This document shows positions 7,090-13,886 of a DNA stretch of 20,285 bases, piece by piece. A program made the position numbers and the translations under genes. The notes beneath the pieces are model-generated. The model did no database searches. It was not told where the DNA came from and was given only the letters and a program-made list of their open reading frames with translations. Position 1 is the first letter of the stretch. Every line of letters begins with the position of its first letter. The stretch comes from CAIQJJ01 sp964606085. Its GTDB lineage: Bacteria > Chloroflexota > Anaerolineae > Anaerolineales > UBA4823. The stretch covers positions 1-20,285 of the forward strand of contig CAZSFD010000092.1 in NCBI GenBank assembly GCA_964606085.1. The letters are read 5' to 3'.

Positions 7090-8793
7090 TTACTTGATGT
7101 CCCATTCAGCTACATTGAAGAATGGGGTGGCTCCCGAAATACGCACATTGCTCAGGCGTTCGTTGACGCCCCACAGGTCGGGGTCTTGCCAGACGCCCAT
7201 CCAGTAAACCTTATCGAAGATCAGTTTGCTAATTTTGTAGAAAGTCTGCTGGCGTTCGTTGAAATCTACCTGGGTGGCCTGCAGTTTGAACAGGGCATCC
7301 AGTTCTTCGTCGCACAGGGCGCTCCAGTTGGTGCCGGCGGGTGCTTCGTCGCTGGGGACTTCGCTGCACAGGAAGTCGTAGCTTTCGGGATCGGGGAACT
7401 GCGGTGTGGTGGAGTATTGGTAAATATCCAGTTGGCCGGTAGCTGCCGGGCCGCCTTCGGCGTAGCCGCCGAAGAAGATGTCGGAGTCGTAATTCAGCAG
7501 TTCTACCTTGATGCCCACTTCAGCCAATTGCTGCTGAACAACAGCCTGGGTGTCGCGGCGGACTTCGCGAGTGGTGGTGCCATATTTGAGCGTCAGGTCA
7601 ACACCATCTTTCTCGCGCACGCCGTCGCCGTTGTCGTCTTTCCAGCCGGCAGCGTCGAGCAATTCTTTGGCTTTGGCGGGGTCGTAGGGATAGGGTTGGA
7701 TGGATGGGTCTACGAAGGGCATGTTATCCCACATGGTGGCGGCGGGCTTGGTCAGGCCGAGCAGCAGGTCGCGGGCGATGGCTTCTTTGTCAATGGCGTA
7801 GGCGATGGCCTGGCGCACGTTGACATCCTGCAAGGCAGGATGTCCTTTTTCGGGGTCGAGATAGAAGTAGTAGCCTTCGTTGTAGCCCGAATAGACTCGG
7901 TAGACCGTGACTTTGGCCGCTTCGAGGGTGGGGACATCTGAGTTGGAGAAGAAGGTGCCCAGGTCGCCTTCACCGCCGGTCAGCGCGGCGATTTGCGCGG
8001 CGTCATCGGGGACGAAGCGGATGAAAATTTCATCCAGTTTGGGGCGGCCCAAAACGTAGTTTTCGTTCGCCACGAAGCGTGCATAACTGCCCGATTCCCA
8101 CTCGGAAAAGACGAATGGGCCAATGCCGACAGTTGGCTTGCGATTCCATTCGGCATTGTCAATGGTGCCTTCGGCGTCATACACGGGCTGGAGGATGTGT
8201 TTGGGCAGAAGGCCGTGCCACAAGGTGCCCATCCAGGCTGCGTAGGGGTCGGTGAAAGTGGTGATGACGGTGTACTCATCGGGGGTTGCGACCGATGCGA
8301 TCAGATCATAGGGGCTGATACTGGCAACCGCATTGGCGGGGTCAATCGTCATGTCATAGGTGAACTTGTAGTCAGCGGCAGTCAACGGTGTGCCATCAGA
8401 CCATTTGACATCGTCACGCAATTTGAAGTTGATCACCTTGCCATCGGCAGATATGCCGCCGTTTTCCATGGTGGGGATTTCCTTGAGCAGCACCGCGATC
8501 GGGTTGTTGGCATCGTCGAATGTCCAGGGCCATTCCAACCAGAGTTGGTGCGTGATACGCGAGAACCACATGTTAGTGTACAGGGGGTTCAGCGTGTCAA
8601 ATTCCTGGGTGAAGATGAAGGTGGCGATCTTTTTTTCGGTAGCCGCGGGTGGGGCGGTTGGTTCGGCAGGCGCAGCGGTGGGTTCTTCGGCAGCGGGGGT
8701 TGCCTGGGGTGCGCTGGTGGCCTGAGGGCTGGCGCAGGCGGCAAACAGCATCATAGCCAGGATTAGCAGGGACAATCGTTTGACATGTTTCAT
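7090..8793 (-). CDS. Peptide ABC transporter substrate-binding lipoprotein (SBP family 5, OppA/DppA type)
   Basis: A 567-residue extracytoplasmic binding protein. The signal peptide MKHVKRLSLLILAMMLFAAC ends in a lipobox, with Cys20 as the predicted lipidation site. A Pro/Ala/Thr/Glu-rich linker to about residue 53 follows, as expected for a protein tethered outside the membrane. The mature part has family-5 features: FDTLNPLYTN, the LRDDVKWSDGTPLTAADYKFTYD block, VRQAIAYAIDKEAI, and a KDDNGDGVREKDG loop resembling a calcium site, common in this family. The ligand is probably a peptide, but sugars and opines are also used by relatives. The ATG at 8793 has a strong GGAGG upstream, which decides against the longer in-frame start at 8886. 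It heads the operon behind the promoter at 8859-8886. Confidence 0.94.
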   Translation of the reverse strand: MKHVKRLSLLILAMMLFAACASPQATSAPQATPAAEEPTAAPAEPTAPPAATEKKIATFIFTQEFDTLNPLYTNMWFSRITHQLWLEWPWTFDDANNPIAVLLKEIPTMENGGISADGKVINFKLRDDVKWSDGTPLTAADYKFTYDMTIDPANAVASISPYDLIASVATPDEYTVITTFTDPYAAWMGTLWHGLLPKHILQPVYDAEGTIDNAEWNRKPTVGIGPFVFSEWESGSYARFVANENYVLGRPKLDEIFIRFVPDDAAQIAALTGGEGDLGTFFSNSDVPTLEAAKVTVYRVYSGYNEGYYFYLDPEKGHPALQDVNVRQAIAYAIDKEAIARDLLLGLTKPAATMWDNMPFVDPSIQPYPYDPAKAKELLDAAGWKDDNGDGVREKDGVDLTLKYGTTTREVRRDTQAVVQQQLAEVGIKVELLNYDSDIFFGGYAEGGPAATGQLDIYQYSTTPQFPDPESYDFLCSEVPSDEAPAGTNWSALCDEELDALFKLQATQVDFNERQQTFYKISKLIFDKVYWMGVWQDPDLWGVNERLSNVRISGATPFFNVAEWDIK

Positions 8794-8816
8794 CTCTTCC
8801 TCCTGAGAAAAGTGAG

Positions 8817-8840
8817 CAGGTCTTACAAACCTGTTAAGAC
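8817..8840 (-). promoter_or_regulatory. Small nested inverted repeats in the leader of the transporter operon
   Basis: Two mutually exclusive small stems lie between the predicted transcription start and the ribosome-binding site of the binding-protein gene: CAGGT/ACCTG (8817-8821 with 8829-8833) and GTCTTA/TAAGAC (8820-8825 with 8835-8840). They could be an operator or a leader structure. No regulator-binding consensus is recognised. Confidence 0.35.
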
Positions 8841-8858
8841 GATGTAAACCACTTTTTG

Positions 8859-8886
8859 AGTATAACGCGCTTTGTTCAAAATGCAA
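8859..8886 (-). promoter_or_regulatory. Sigma70-type promoter for the peptide transporter operon
   Basis: On the minus strand, TTGCAT (8886-8881), a 16-bp spacer and TATACT (8864-8859) make a good housekeeping promoter. The predicted start near 8852 gives a leader of about 60 bases to the ATG at 8793. It is divergent from the plus-strand promoter, the two -35 elements being separated by only 11 bp. Confidence 0.7.
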
Positions 8887-8897
8887 CCTTTTGGCCT

Positions 8898-8925
8898 TTG
8901 ACGGACAAGCTAAAATGGATATAAT
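8898..8925 (+). promoter_or_regulatory. Near-consensus sigma70-type promoter for the 9038 gene group
   Basis: TTGACG (8898-8903), a 16-bp spacer and TATAAT (8920-8925): five of six and six of six consensus bases. The predicted start near 8932 gives a leader of about 105 bases that includes repeat copy 2 and runs to the TTG start at 9038. Confidence 0.75.
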
Positions 8926-8948
8926 CGGCGCGTCTTGACACAGAAAGC

Positions 8949-9002
8949 GCCTAACCCGCGAATTCCTTGCACAAAAAACAAGAATTTCCTGGATTAGCGC
9001 GC
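8949..9002 (+). repeat. 54-bp intergenic repeat, copy 2
   Basis: This copy is 50/54 identical to the reverse complement of positions 1-54. It is an imperfect palindrome around CACAAAAAA. The start CCTAACCCGC (8950-8959) is also perfectly complementary to GCGGGTTAGG at 9020-9029, so the whole element could be about 80 bp (8950-9029) with 10-bp terminal inverted repeats; copy 1 would then be cut by the window edge. It lies within the untranslated leader of the 9038 gene. Confidence 0.85.
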
Positions 9003-9037
9003 TGGTAGTTCCGCTTTATGCGGGTTAGGAGATTCTA

Positions 9038-9457
9038 TTGGGACGAGTGATCAACCCTGAAACGGCTGGAAAAGAGCGCACCCAGCTCTCCAAAGCCATT
9101 GTATTGGCGCTGCGCGAATTGATCCGGCAACCTGAACCGAACAACGCCAGCCGCGATTTGGCCGCCTTTATTGCCCTTGCGCTGAAAAGCATTGATGAGA
9201 CGATTGATTCATCGGTGACAGCCTGGGAAAAGCGCGGCTATTGGGTGAAGGCCGATCAATTTCGTATGGCATGGGCGTGGGCGGGGCAAACGAGCAGCCT
9301 TATGCAGCAGGCTATTCTGGCAGAAGACTGGGCCGCCGTGGCGCAACAAGCCGTCAAAGTGGGCCAAAAGTTGGGCGATGTCAAACTTCCTCAACGTCAT
9401 CGGCTGGGCACGCCCTGGGAAGGGGCGTATGTGCAATTGCGCAAACAGGTAGGCTAA
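9038..9457 (+). CDS. Conserved-looking hypothetical protein, 139 aa, mostly helical
   Basis: I do not recognise this protein. It is 139 residues, soluble, without signal peptide or membrane segments, and looks almost wholly alpha-helical. It has alternating Ala/Leu-rich amphipathic stretches (LSKAIVLALRELI, LAAFIALALKSIDETI) and a Trp-rich middle (WEKRGYWVKADQFRMAWAWAG). No catalytic or nucleic-acid-binding motif is evident. The start is TTG at 9038, supported by AGGAG at 9027-9031 with 6-base spacing; the GTG at 9047 is too far from it. Codon use resembles its neighbours, and it is the first gene behind the promoter at 8898-8925, upstream of the response regulator. That grouping hints at a signalling or cell-physiology role but does not establish one. 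Confidence 0.8.
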   Translation: MGRVINPETAGKERTQLSKAIVLALRELIRQPEPNNASRDLAAFIALALKSIDETIDSSVTAWEKRGYWVKADQFRMAWAWAGQTSSLMQQAILAEDWAAVAQQAVKVGQKLGDVKLPQRHRLGTPWEGAYVQLRKQVG

Positions 9458-9519
9458 ATGTCTGGCTGGACAATTAAGTTTTTTTGTTCCGGTTGATCTG
9501 GTTTGGGAGGACAAGAAAA

Positions 9520-9924
9520 ATGAATAAGTCTCTTGCAACAGGAGAAGCGATTATGAGCCAGGCCCTGGCCTTGATTATTGAAGATGACCCCCAACTGAGC
9601 GATATATTCGCTCTGGCGCTGTCCGGTCAGTTTCAAACGGAAGTCATTCAGGATGGTCAGTTGGGGTTGCAACGCCTGGACGAAATTACGCCAGATGTGG
9701 TGGTATTGGATTTACACCTGCCTGGGGTGAGTGGGGAAAAAATTCTCCATCATCTGCGCAACGAGGCGCGTTTGGCCGCCGTGCGTGTGATCCTGGCTAC
9801 GGCGGATGCGCGCCAGGCTGAGATTCTCGAATCACAAGCCGATATTGTTCTGCTCAAACCGATCAATCCGATGCAGTTGAATCAACTGGCGGTGCGATTG
9901 TATGAAGGTGGCAAAAGAGCGTAA
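9520..9924 (+). CDS. Stand-alone response-regulator receiver domain protein
   Basis: 134 residues forming a single CheY-like receiver with no output domain. The acidic pocket is Glu21/Asp22/Asp23 (IIEDDP), the phospho-acceptor is Asp64 in VVVLDLHLPG, the switch Thr is Thr94 in ILATAD, and the conserved Lys is Lys113 in LLKP. All are intact, so phosphorylation by a histidine kinase is expected; no kinase is encoded in the window. It may act by protein-protein contact or as a phosphate relay. Two starts are plausible: ATG 9520 (GGGAGGA 8 bases upstream) and ATG 9553 (AGGAGA 7 bases upstream, starting MSQALALIIEDD). The second gives the more typical receiver amino terminus. The aminotransferase gene begins 2 bases after the stop codon. 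Confidence 0.9.
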   Translation: MNKSLATGEAIMSQALALIIEDDPQLSDIFALALSGQFQTEVIQDGQLGLQRLDEITPDVVVLDLHLPGVSGEKILHHLRNEARLAAVRVILATADARQAEILESQADIVLLKPINPMQLNQLAVRLYEGGKRA

Positions 9925-9926
9925 CT

Positions 9927-11096
9927 ATGGTGAAACCTCTGGCCCAACGTATGCAGCGTTCTTCGATGCAGTTTTTTGCTGCGCTCAGTGTCAAAATTGC
10001 CCGTATCCAGGCCGAAGGGAAACAGGTCTTGCGCCTCGACATCGGTTCGCCGGATATGCCTCCCGCGCCACATATCCTTGAGGCCATGAACCGGGCGGTG
10101 CTTTCGCCTGATGTGCATGGCTATGGCAATCACAAAGGCCCGGCGGCCTTGCGCCAGGCGTGGGCGGGTATGTATTCACGGGTGCATGGCGTGGAACTTA
10201 ACCCCGAAACGGAGGTCATGCCGTTGATGGGGTCGAAAGAGGGTATTTTCCATCTCTCGCAGGCATTTCTCGACCCTGGCGATGTGGCGCTGATCCCCGA
10301 TCCGGGCTACGTCACTTACGAGGCGGGGGCCAACTTCGCCGGGGCCGAGGTTTATTTAATGCCGCTGCACCCGGAACGCGATTTCCTGCCCGATTTTTCT
10401 GCCATCCCTGCGGATGTTTTACGCCGCGCCAAACTGCTCTGGCTAAATTACCCCAATAACCCCACCGCGGCGATTGCCCCCAAATCTTTCTTTGTTGAGG
10501 CGGTGGCATTTGCCCGCCAACACAATTTGCTGCTCTGCCACGATGCGGCCTATTCACAGGTGGGCTACGAGGGCTACCAACCGCCCAGTGTGCTGGAAAT
10601 CTCCGGTGCGAAGGAAGTGGCGGTGGAATTTAACTCGCTGTCGAAATCGCATAATATGGCGGGTTGGCGTGTGGGAGCACTGGCGGGCAATGCCGAGGCG
10701 GTGCGGGCGCTTTTCACGCTCAAGACCAATGTGGATAGCGGCCACTTCCCCGCCATTCACCAGGCCGCCATCGCCGCCATGACCGGCGATCAGGAATGGT
10801 TGTGGGAGCGCAACGAAATTTACCGCCAGCGGCGCGATATTTTGCTGGATGGGCTGCGCCAAGCTGGGTTGAATCCTGCTACGCCGCAAGCCTCGCTGTA
10901 TGTGTGGTGTCCGGTACCTGCCGGGAAAACGTCAGCGGCGTTTACTGATGAGTTGCTGAAAAACGCCCATGTGAGTTTTACGCCAGGCAGTGTCTTTGGG
11001 CAAAATGGCGAGGGCTATATGCGGATAGCCGTATCCAGCCCGACTGAGGAAATTGAGGCAGCTGTGCAGCGCATGCTGAGCTATATGATGAGGTAG
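9927..11096 (+). CDS. Class I/II PLP-dependent aminotransferase (aspartate/LL-diaminopimelate aminotransferase-like)
   Basis: A 389-residue fold-type I aminotransferase. It has the amino-terminal LRLDIGSPDMPPAP block, the cofactor-phosphate segment GSKEGIFHLSQAF, NYPNNPT (Asn178), HDAAY (Asp206, which contacts the pyridine nitrogen, and Tyr209), the Schiff-base lysine Lys240 in SLSKSHNMAGWRVG, and a C-terminal RIAVSSP with the substrate-carboxylate arginine. The SLSKxxNMAGWR form resembles the aspartate/LL-diaminopimelate aminotransferase group, so lysine or cell-wall precursor synthesis or general amino-acid transamination are candidates; the substrate is not fixed by sequence. It follows the receiver gene by 2 bases and has only a weak ribosome site, suggesting translational coupling. 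Confidence 0.92.
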   Translation: MVKPLAQRMQRSSMQFFAALSVKIARIQAEGKQVLRLDIGSPDMPPAPHILEAMNRAVLSPDVHGYGNHKGPAALRQAWAGMYSRVHGVELNPETEVMPLMGSKEGIFHLSQAFLDPGDVALIPDPGYVTYEAGANFAGAEVYLMPLHPERDFLPDFSAIPADVLRRAKLLWLNYPNNPTAAIAPKSFFVEAVAFARQHNLLLCHDAAYSQVGYEGYQPPSVLEISGAKEVAVEFNSLSKSHNMAGWRVGALAGNAEAVRALFTLKTNVDSGHFPAIHQAAIAAMTGDQEWLWERNEIYRQRRDILLDGLRQAGLNPATPQASLYVWCPVPAGKTSAAFTDELLKNAHVSFTPGSVFGQNGEGYMRIAVSSPTEEIEAAVQRMLSYMMR

Positions 11097-11298
11097 ACGC
11101 GGGATCAGTCCATTGTTCAATTTGCGGTGTCCCCTTGTCAAAGACACCTGGCGAAATGACGAAACCGACTGGCTATATCTCTTATGGTAAAATTGCATCG
11201 GTTATGTCTGATTTGTTAGACAACCCGGTAAGTGTGGTGGGATGTGCGGCATAACCAATTTTTATCTGTGGTGTTTGCAAAGCGAAGAGGAGAAGCCC
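11097..11298 (+). other. Intergenic region before nuoA with possible promoter
   Basis: About 200 bp without a convincing gene. A small stem GGTGTC/GACACC (11126-11131 with 11143-11148) lies just after the aminotransferase gene and may end its transcript. Further on, TAAAAT near 11188 could be a -10 element without a good -35, and TGTCT/AGACA (11205-11209 with 11218-11222) is a short inverted repeat that could be an operator. nuoB, nuoC and nuoD are not here. Confidence 0.4.
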
Positions 11299-11655
11299 AT
11301 GCCGAGTGATTGGATTTACATTGGCCTGTTTTTGTTGATCGTGGCTATTTTCCCGGGCGCACCGATTTTGATAGCGGCATTGTTAGCGCCTCGCAAATCT
11401 CACCCCCTCAAAACACAAACCTATGAATGCGGCATCGAAACCCATGGCGAAACCTGGGTACAGTTCAAGGCGCAATATTACATCTTTGCCCTGACCTTTT
11501 TGATCTTCGATGTCGAACTGGTTTTCCTGTTTCCTTGGGCGGTAGCATTCGACAAGGTGGAACTGTTTGGCGTTGTGGCTGGAGTCATTTTCATTCTCAT
11601 CTTGTTTGTCGAACTCCTGGCAGCCTGGCGCAAGGGCTTGCTGGAGTGGGTGTAG
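11299..11655 (+). CDS. nuoA: NADH-quinone oxidoreductase subunit A
   Basis: A 118-residue NuoA with three membrane helices. Diagnostic features are YECGIETHGETWVQFKAQYYIFAL (Cys of the quinone-site loop, then the switch-loop helix) and LIFDVELVFLFPWA with the conserved acidic residues of helix 2. NuoA sits beside NuoH at the quinone-binding end of the membrane arm and helps couple quinone reduction to ion pumping. The ATG at 11299 is preceded by GAGGAG at 11287-11292; an upstream in-frame extension to 11242 is not family-like. The gene is separated from nuoH by a terminator-like hairpin, and nuoB, C and D, which usually follow nuoA, are missing. Confidence 0.95.
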   Translation: MPSDWIYIGLFLLIVAIFPGAPILIAALLAPRKSHPLKTQTYECGIETHGETWVQFKAQYYIFALTFLIFDVELVFLFPWAVAFDKVELFGVVAGVIFILILFVELLAAWRKGLLEWV

Positions 11656-11669
11656 TTTCCCCATCAATT

Positions 11670-11708
11670 ACAAAGGCTGAAGATTTCTTCAGCCTTTGTT
11701 TGTCGTTA
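11670..11708 (+). terminator. Terminator-like hairpin between nuoA and nuoH
   Basis: Perfect 14-bp arms at 11670-11683 and 11686-11699 (core AAAGGCTGAAGA) form a tight hairpin, followed by the T-rich tail TTTGTTTGTCGTT. It lies 14 bp after the nuoA stop codon. It may be a full or partial intrinsic terminator, separating nuoA expression from that of the downstream genes. Confidence 0.7.
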
Positions 11709-11740
11709 TCATCACGCAAATCATTTTCAGGAGCGTGTGA

Positions 11741-13000
11741 ATGGAAGCATTCGTAGAATTTCTCAAAGACCCGGTGAACTGGATTGCCAACTGGATCGAG
11801 GGCCTGCTCACTGGTTGGGGGCTGGCGGCTGACGCGGCGGTGATCATCGTTCAACTGCTGGGCGCTTTCGTGGTGTGCATGGCGGCCCTGATGATGGTGG
11901 TGCTGTTGATCTGGGTCGAGCGCAAGCTGTACGCCCGCATTCAGGATCGCCTCGGTCCCAACCGTGTTGGCCCGTGGGGCATCTTGCAGACTATCCCCGA
12001 TATGGTCAAAATTTTCACCAAAGAATACATCACACCCGATGGCGCCGACAAAGTACCCTACAACCTGGCCCCCATCCTGGCGGTCTCGGCGGTGCTGCTG
12101 ATCTGGGCGGTGCTGCCCCTCGCCCCGACCATTTACGGCTCGAACATTGATGTGGGCATTTTGTTCATCGTGGGCGTGGGCGCAATTGGCACGCTGGGCA
12201 TCATTTTGGCCGGGTGGGCCTCCAATAACAAGTATGCCCTGATCGGCGCGTTCCGCACCGTCTCGCAGATGGTGGCCTACGAAGTGCCGATGGTGCTGGC
12301 GCTGCTGGTGCCGGTGCTGCTGGCGCGCACGATGGGTGTCAACAGCATCGTTGAAGCGCAGTCGGTGTGGTTCATCCTGGTTGCGCCCGTTGCGGCGTTG
12401 ATTTTCCTGATCACCTCGCAGGCCGAGTTGGGGCGTGCGCCCTTCGACCTGCTCGAAGCCGAGTCCGAAATTGTGGCCGGTTTCCAGGTGGAGTATTCGG
12501 GCCTGAAATTCGGCATGTTTTTCGTGGGCGAGTTCCTCCACGCTTTCACCGTCTCGTTGCTGATGGCGACGCTGTTCCTCGGCGGCTGGCGCGGCCCTTT
12601 CGTGGAGCAGTGGCCGATTTTAGGCGTGATCTGGCTGTTTGCCAAAGCGATTTTTGTCTACTTCATCGTCGTGCTGATGCGCATCGCCCTGCCGCGCTTC
12701 CGCATTGACCAGATGCTCAATTTCAACTGGAAGGTGCTGACCCCGCTGGCGTTGGTGCTGCTGATGGTGACGGCGGTGACGGAGAAGATTTTGAGCAGCG
12801 CCGGGTGGGGGCTTGGCTCGAACACCGTACCGTACGTGCTGGTTCACCTGGCGGTCAATGCCGTCATCTTTGCCGTAGTCTGGTGGCTGGCGGGCAAGGC
12901 CGAGCGCACCACGGAAGTGCCTGTGGTCGGAACGCCGCGCTCTACGGCCCGCCCGCCGCAAAAAGCTGCCCCCGTCGCCAAAGATGGAGTTGCCTCATGA
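11741..13000 (+). CDS. nuoH: NADH-quinone oxidoreductase subunit H
   Basis: The 419-residue membrane subunit that forms most of the quinone chamber and the start of the proton path. Diagnostic motifs are WVERKLYARIQDRLGPNRVGP (Glu60), ILQTIPDMVKIFTKE, AFRTVSQMVAYEVPM and the acidic loop AELGRAPFDLLEAESEIVAGF. Eight or more membrane helices are apparent. It is longer than E. coli NuoH (about 325 residues), with an extra amino-terminal amphipathic segment and a C-terminal tail of about 40 residues rich in Pro, Ala, Thr and Arg. The ATG at 11741 has AGGAG about 7 bases upstream. It overlaps nuoJ by 4 bp (ATGA). Confidence 0.95.
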   Translation: MEAFVEFLKDPVNWIANWIEGLLTGWGLAADAAVIIVQLLGAFVVCMAALMMVVLLIWVERKLYARIQDRLGPNRVGPWGILQTIPDMVKIFTKEYITPDGADKVPYNLAPILAVSAVLLIWAVLPLAPTIYGSNIDVGILFIVGVGAIGTLGIILAGWASNNKYALIGAFRTVSQMVAYEVPMVLALLVPVLLARTMGVNSIVEAQSVWFILVAPVAALIFLITSQAELGRAPFDLLEAESEIVAGFQVEYSGLKFGMFFVGEFLHAFTVSLLMATLFLGGWRGPFVEQWPILGVIWLFAKAIFVYFIVVLMRIALPRFRIDQMLNFNWKVLTPLALVLLMVTAVTEKILSSAGWGLGSNTVPYVLVHLAVNAVIFAVVWWLAGKAERTTEVPVVGTPRSTARPPQKAAPVAKDGVAS

Positions 13001-13515
13001 TCCTGCAAATTGTTTTCCTCATCGTGATGGCGGTTTCGCTGTTTGCCGCGCTGGAGGTGGTTTCCTCCCGCAATTTGGTGCATTCGGCCTTGTGGCTGAT
13101 CGTCACGCTTTCGGGGGTGGCGGTGTTCTACGCCATGCTCAACGCCGGTTTTCTGGCGGTGGTGCAGGTGGTGGTTTACATTGGGGCGATTGCCATTCTG
13201 TTTGTCTTGATGGTGATGGTCTCGCCGGTCGTCCCCAAGGGCGACCGCCCGCAGACTAACCCCGGCTGGTGGCTGCCGGCGATTGCGGCAGTGGCGCTGT
13301 TTGGCGGGCTGGTGTGGATGCTCAGCTTGTGGGCGGGCTTCACATCCCAGGCTCCCGAAATGACCGCCACATCTACCGATGTTCTCCAGCAGTTGGGTCA
13401 AGAACTTGTCTCTCCGAATGCCTATGTGCTGCCCTTCGAGTTGGCCTCGGTGCTGCTGGTGGCGGCAATGATTGGCGCAATCTGGGTAGCGTGGGAAAGG
13501 AAAGAAACGCGATGA
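12997..13515 (+). CDS. nuoJ: NADH-quinone oxidoreductase subunit J
   Basis: A 172-residue membrane subunit with five predicted helices. The family hallmark VVVYIGAIAILFVLMVMV corresponds to helix 3, where a pi-bulge and flexibility are thought to gate proton transfer between the quinone site and the antiporter-like subunits. The start ATG overlaps the nuoH stop codon (ATGA), and the stop codon overlaps the nuoK start the same way, so translation is probably coupled. An in-frame extension to 12805 lies inside nuoH and is not part of the protein. The length is close to that of E. coli NuoJ. Confidence 0.95.
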   Translation: MILQIVFLIVMAVSLFAALEVVSSRNLVHSALWLIVTLSGVAVFYAMLNAGFLAVVQVVVYIGAIAILFVLMVMVSPVVPKGDRPQTNPGWWLPAIAAVALFGGLVWMLSLWAGFTSQAPEMTATSTDVLQQLGQELVSPNAYVLPFELASVLLVAAMIGAIWVAWERKETR

Positions 13516-13820
13516 TCCCCTTATCCTGGTATCTGATTTTTGCTGCTGCCCTGTTCGCTATTGGTCTTTATGGGGTATTGGCCCGGCGCAATGCAGTGGC
13601 GATTTTGATGAGCGTTGAGTTGATGCTGAATGCCGTCAATGTCAACCTGGTTGCCTTCTGGCGTTATCGTGCGCCAGATGCGATTGGCGGGCAGGTGTTC
13701 GCCATTCTGATATTTGCCGTGGCCGCGGCAGAAGTGGCTGTGGGTCTGGCATTGGTGTTATCGGTGTATCGCCGCCGCAATACGGTGGTGGCAGATGAGA
13801 TCAATTTGCTGAAATGGTGA
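13512..13820 (+). CDS. nuoK: NADH-quinone oxidoreductase subunit K
   Basis: A 102-residue, three-helix membrane subunit of normal family length. Both membrane glutamates of the proton path are present: the Glu of SVELMLNAVN (helix 2) and the Glu of AAAEVAVGLALVLSVYRR (helix 3). It links the NuoH/NuoA/NuoJ end of the arm to the first antiporter-like subunit. The start overlaps the nuoJ stop codon by 4 bp. A 66-bp gap containing a hairpin follows before nuoL. Confidence 0.95.
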   Translation: MIPLSWYLIFAAALFAIGLYGVLARRNAVAILMSVELMLNAVNVNLVAFWRYRAPDAIGGQVFAILIFAVAAAEVAVGLALVLSVYRRRNTVVADEINLLKW

Positions 13821-13830
13821 GCAAGGTTTG

Positions 13831-13872
13831 AAGGTTGAAAGTTGAAGGTTTCGTAACATAACTTTCAACCTT
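13831..13872 (+). repeat. 13-bp inverted repeat in the nuoK-nuoL gap
   Basis: AAGGTTGAAAGTT (13831-13843) is perfectly complementary to AACTTTCAACCTT (13860-13872), with a 16-base loop; the left arm is followed by a partial direct copy (GAAGGTT). It is directly upstream of the nuoL Shine-Dalgarno (GGAGG, 13878-13882), so a stem here could affect nuoL translation or mark an intergenic repeat. No T-run follows, so it is not a typical terminator. Confidence 0.7.
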
Positions 13873-13886
13873 TCCTCGGAGGTTAC

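Noticed and set aside
1..9002. The region between the two inverted 54-bp repeats as a composite transposon
   Set aside because: There is no transposase or integrase between them and the cargo is ordinary metabolic and transport genes of similar base composition; a pair of independent dispersed repeats is simpler.
9457..9495. A 12-codon reading frame (ATG at 9457) followed through a run of seven T
   Set aside because: It has no ribosome site of its own, simply overlaps the previous stop codon, and the T-run lacks a convincing upstream stem, so neither a gene nor a terminator is supported.
11097..11298. A hidden or broken nuoB, nuoC or nuoD near nuoA
   Set aside because: No frame here or in the 85-bp nuoA-nuoH gap shows the cysteine motifs of NuoB or any NuoC/NuoD sequence; the space is far too short.
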